Positions 13,951-15,867 of a stretch of DNA of 15,867 nt are shown piece by piece. The position numbers were made by a program, and so were the translations under genes. Source of the DNA: Actinomycetota bacterium (lineage in GTDB: Bacteria; Actinomycetota; Thermoleophilia; UBA2241); the NCBI GenBank assembly GCA_003158705.1, contig PMKX01000210.1, positions 1 to 15,867 on the forward strand. The letters are read 5' to 3'. The notes under the pieces were generated by a model that saw nothing but the letters and a program-made list of their open reading frames with translations, had not been told where the DNA came from and searched no databases. The stretch's first letter is position 1; every line of letters begins with the position of its first letter.

Positions 13951-15072
13951 ATGACCACCCCGTCGTTCGAACAGGGACCTATCCGGCCGCCGAGTGAGGC
14001 CGCGAGCCTGCTCGTGCGCGTCGTGCGCAACTGCAGCTGGAACCGCTGTCGTTTCTGCCCGGTCTACAAGGGCAGCCGCTTCTCGCTGCGCGCCCTCGAC
14101 CAGGTGCTGGCCGACGTCGACGCCATGAGGGCGGCGGCTGACGTGCTCGAGGCCGCGACCGCGCTCGGGCCCGGGTCTGTGCCACCCGAGGCGTTCCAGG
14201 TCGCGCGCTTCCTGCGCGGCGGGGCGGGCGCCGCGTTCCTGCAGGACGCCGACCCCTGCGCCGTCACACCCGACAAGCTCGCCGCGGTGATCGAGCACGT
14301 CCGGCGCGCGTTTCCGACCGTGACCAAGGTGACGACCTACGGCCGGGCGGCGACGCTCGCCCGCCGCCGCCCGGCGGAGCTGGCACTCCTTGCCGCCGCC
14401 GGGCTCACGCGCGTGCATCTCGGCATGGAGTCGGGCTCCGACGAAGTGCTCGCCCGTGTCGACAAGGGCTGCACGGCGGCGCAGCTGGTCACGGCCGGCC
14501 GGCAGGTGCTCGAGGCGGGCATGGAGTTGTGCTTCTACGTCATGCCCGGGCTTGGCGGCCGCGAGCTGGCGGCCGAACATGTGCGCGGCACCGCCGCTGT
14601 GTTGCGCGAAGTCGCTGCTGCGGCACCGACGGAGCATCCGCTGGTGGTCCGCTTGCGCACCACCGCGGTCGTGCCGGGCACGCCTCTGGCCGACGACGAG
14701 GCGGCCGGCCACTTTGCCCTTCCCGACGACGTCGAGGTCGCCGCCGAGCTGCATGCCCTGCTCGAGCAGCTCGACGGCGTGCGCCTCGAGCTGCGCTCCG
14801 ACCACGCCCTCAACCTCATGTCGGACCTCGAGGGTTCGCTGCCGGACGACCGCGCGCGGTGCCTGGCGGCACTCGACCAGTTCCTCGCTCTATCTCCGGC
14901 AGAACAGGCCGAGCTCGCCCTGGAAAGGCGCCTCGGCGTCTTCCGGCAGCCGGGCGCTCTGCTCGATGCACAGGGTCGGCTGGCGCTGCAGCGTCGGGCC
15001 GCCGGCGCAGACGAGGCCGAGACGGCCAAGAAGCTCGAGGCCGCCAAGCGCTTCCGCGCGCGCTTTCTCTGA
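13951..15072 (+). CDS. Radical SAM protein, HemN-like, with CX4CX2C motif
   Basis: The protein has 373 residues. Near the N-terminus, NCSWNRCRFCPVYKG places Cys28, Cys33 and Cys36 in a CX4CX2C arrangement instead of the canonical CX3CX2C. The motif still has the expected context for a [4Fe-4S] cluster, and I recall the same N-[RK]-C-x-F-C spacing in a group of uncharacterised radical SAM proteins. TTYGRAATL, GLTRVHLGMESGSD (151-164) and YVMPGLGG are typical HemN/Elp3-like barrel segments. There is no SPASM extension, RRE or B12 domain. The reaction is unknown. ATG 13951 is chosen because the conserved region begins soon after; an in-frame TTG at 13915 would overlap GC-palindromic intergenic DNA. 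It diverges from the MprF-like gene with a 61-base gap. Confidence 0.85.
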   Translation: MTTPSFEQGPIRPPSEAASLLVRVVRNCSWNRCRFCPVYKGSRFSLRALDQVLADVDAMRAAADVLEAATALGPGSVPPEAFQVARFLRGGAGAAFLQDADPCAVTPDKLAAVIEHVRRAFPTVTKVTTYGRAATLARRRPAELALLAAAGLTRVHLGMESGSDEVLARVDKGCTAAQLVTAGRQVLEAGMELCFYVMPGLGGRELAAEHVRGTAAVLREVAAAAPTEHPLVVRLRTTAVVPGTPLADDEAAGHFALPDDVEVAAELHALLEQLDGVRLELRSDHALNLMSDLEGSLPDDRARCLAALDQFLALSPAEQAELALERRLGVFRQPGALLDAQGRLALQRRAAGADEAETAKKLEAAKRFRARFL

Positions 15073-15085
15073 GAGGGGCCAGCCG

Positions 15086-15111
15086 CGTCAGTCGCCAGGC
15101 CAAGGCTGACG
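15086..15111 (+). terminator. Weak hairpin downstream of the radical SAM gene
   Basis: CGTCAG (15086-15091) pairs perfectly with CTGACG (15106-15111) across 14 bases, 13 bases after the stop codon. No T-tract follows, so terminator function is only a possibility. Confidence 0.25.
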
Positions 15112-15139
15112 ACCGGCGACGGTTTCAGCGGAGGCGTCG

Positions 15140-15220
15140 ATGTACTTCCGCATCGACCTGCGCACGCTGCCGCCGCGCATCTGCCCTGGTGACCGGCTCT
15201 TGGGTTCAGATCATCGCTGA
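15140..15220 (+). CDS. Possible 26-residue small protein downstream of the radical SAM gene
   Basis: ATG 15140 is preceded by a full GGAGG (15130-15134) with a 5-base spacer, the clearest ribosome-binding site in this part of the window. The ORF ends at TGA 15218-15220. The peptide starts MYFRIDLRTLPPR and ends GDRLLGSDHR, with one Cys and a Pro pair. It lies 67 bases after the radical SAM gene on the same strand. I recognise no family. It could be a small protein, a modified-peptide precursor, the remnant of a longer gene, or chance. Confidence 0.3.
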   Translation: MYFRIDLRTLPPRICPGDRLLGSDHR

Positions 15221-15234
15221 CGACGGCTGCGCGC

Positions 15235-15867
15235 TCACGGCACGTTCCAGACAAGCGTGCCCACCGGACACCGACTGTAGAGCCAGACGATGTCCCGGTT
15301 GGCGAGCCGCGTGCAGCCGTGCGAGTAGTTGCGCGGGAAGCGCCTCAGCAGCCAGGGCTCGTTGGTGCCGTGGATGGCATACAGCCCGAGGTAGCGCATC
15401 CTTCGCGGACCGTACTCCCCCGACATGTGCGGATCCTTGGCGTAGATCCTGAAGTGGCCCAGCGGCGTCGGCAGCGAGGGGCGACCAGTCACACACTTGA
15501 AGACACGCACGATGTGACCGTGCTCGTGGTAGTAGAGCAGATACTGCGAGATGTCGACGACGATGTAGTGGGCCGACGCCGTCGGTACGTGGTAGGGATT
15601 CGCATTCTTGACGAGCACCACGTGCACGCCGCTCGCGCCGGCTACGTGGCCGCTGTCGGCGGCCATCCAGGTGCGGAAGGGGAAACAGCCCTGGCGGTCG
15701 CTATGCCAGGTGGAGCTGGCCCTCGACGCAGCATCGAGGACTAGGCTACGCCACGGCGTCCAGGTGTCTCCTCGCTTGATCTGCAGGACGACCGTGGCTC
15801 CGGCGTGCGCTGGGCTGACCTGGACCCCAAAGGCGACGCCCTGGCCTTGGTAGACCGTCGCGGTCGC
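15235..15867 (-). CDS. L,D-transpeptidase (YkuD) with Ig-like N-terminal part, 5' end outside window
   Basis: The frame is open from the stop codon at 15235 to the right edge (210 residues visible), so the start lies outside; the ATG at 15666 is internal. The first 75 visible residues look like an Ig-like beta domain (repeated hydrophobic strands, TWTPWRSLVLD). The YkuD catalytic domain follows: IVVDISQYLLYYHEHG, TPLGHFRIYAKDP, then AIHGTNEPW with His166 and SHGCTRL (182-188) with catalytic Cys185. The enzyme forms 3-3 cross-links in peptidoglycan outside the membrane or attaches proteins to it, and the Ig-like plus YkuD layout resembles actinobacterial Ldt enzymes. The domain ends normally at VGTLVWNVP. 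Signal peptide or anchor would lie beyond the window. Confidence 0.88.
   Translation of the reverse strand, partial: ATATVYQGQGVAFGVQVSPAHAGATVVLQIKRGDTWTPWRSLVLDAASRASSTWHSDRQGCFPFRTWMAADSGHVAGASGVHVVLVKNANPYHVPTASAHYIVVDISQYLLYYHEHGHIVRVFKCVTGRPSLPTPLGHFRIYAKDPHMSGEYGPRRMRYLGLYAIHGTNEPWLLRRFPRNYSHGCTRLANRDIVWLYSRCPVGTLVWNVP

Noticed and set aside
15235..15666. L,D-transpeptidase starting at the internal ATG 15666
   Set aside because: The same frame stays open for another 67 codons to the window edge and encodes an Ig-like region typical of these enzymes, so the ATG is internal.

Overview
High-GC bacterial DNA, best read as a chromosomal segment of a deep-branching actinobacterium (Actinomycetota). 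The placement is an inference from composition, TANNNT-type -10 elements, a probable leaderless mRNA and a LysX-like MprF; no 16S, tRNA or other phylogenetic marker is present. I see no mobile element, CRISPR array, rRNA or tRNA, and no gene-free stretch longer than 300 bases.

Layout, left to right. (1) An Hsp70/DnaK-like ATPase on the minus strand runs off the left edge. Its -10 box lies in the loop of an imperfect inverted repeat. (2) A minus-strand alpha/beta hydrolase diverges from (3) a C-terminally membrane-anchored family-5 (peptide/opine/nickel type) solute-binding protein. The shared intergenic region holds two perfect palindromes about two helical turns apart. (4) An agmatine-deiminase-family enzyme follows that binding protein on the same strand. 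(5) A MerR-type HTH plus GAF regulator on the minus strand converges on the deiminase across a perfect hairpin. Its own promoter predicts a leaderless transcript. (6) Divergent from the regulator, a saccharopine-dehydrogenase-like oxidoreductase is followed by (7) a second family-5 binding protein, a clear paralogue of the first with the same C-terminal anchor. (8) A family-3 (amino-acid type) secreted binding protein, (9) a secreted seven-blade RCC1 propeller and (10) an MprF/LysX-type lysyl-phosphatidylglycerol synthase lie on the minus strand. (11) A HemN-like radical SAM protein with a CX4CX2C cluster motif is on the plus strand, followed by a 26-codon ORF with a strong Shine-Dalgarno. (12) An L,D-transpeptidase with an Ig-like N-terminal part runs off the right edge on the minus strand.

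The most coherent unit is roughly 1.5-9.8 kb: two paralogous membrane-tethered receptors, each paired with an enzyme acting on a nitrogenous substrate, around a ligand-sensing regulator. I suggest, as inference only, a locus for uptake or sensing and catabolism of a guanidino, opine or polyamine-type compound. No permease or ATPase gene is visible. The right third (MprF-like protein, L,D-transpeptidase, secreted RCC1 propeller, secreted binding protein) is envelope-oriented.
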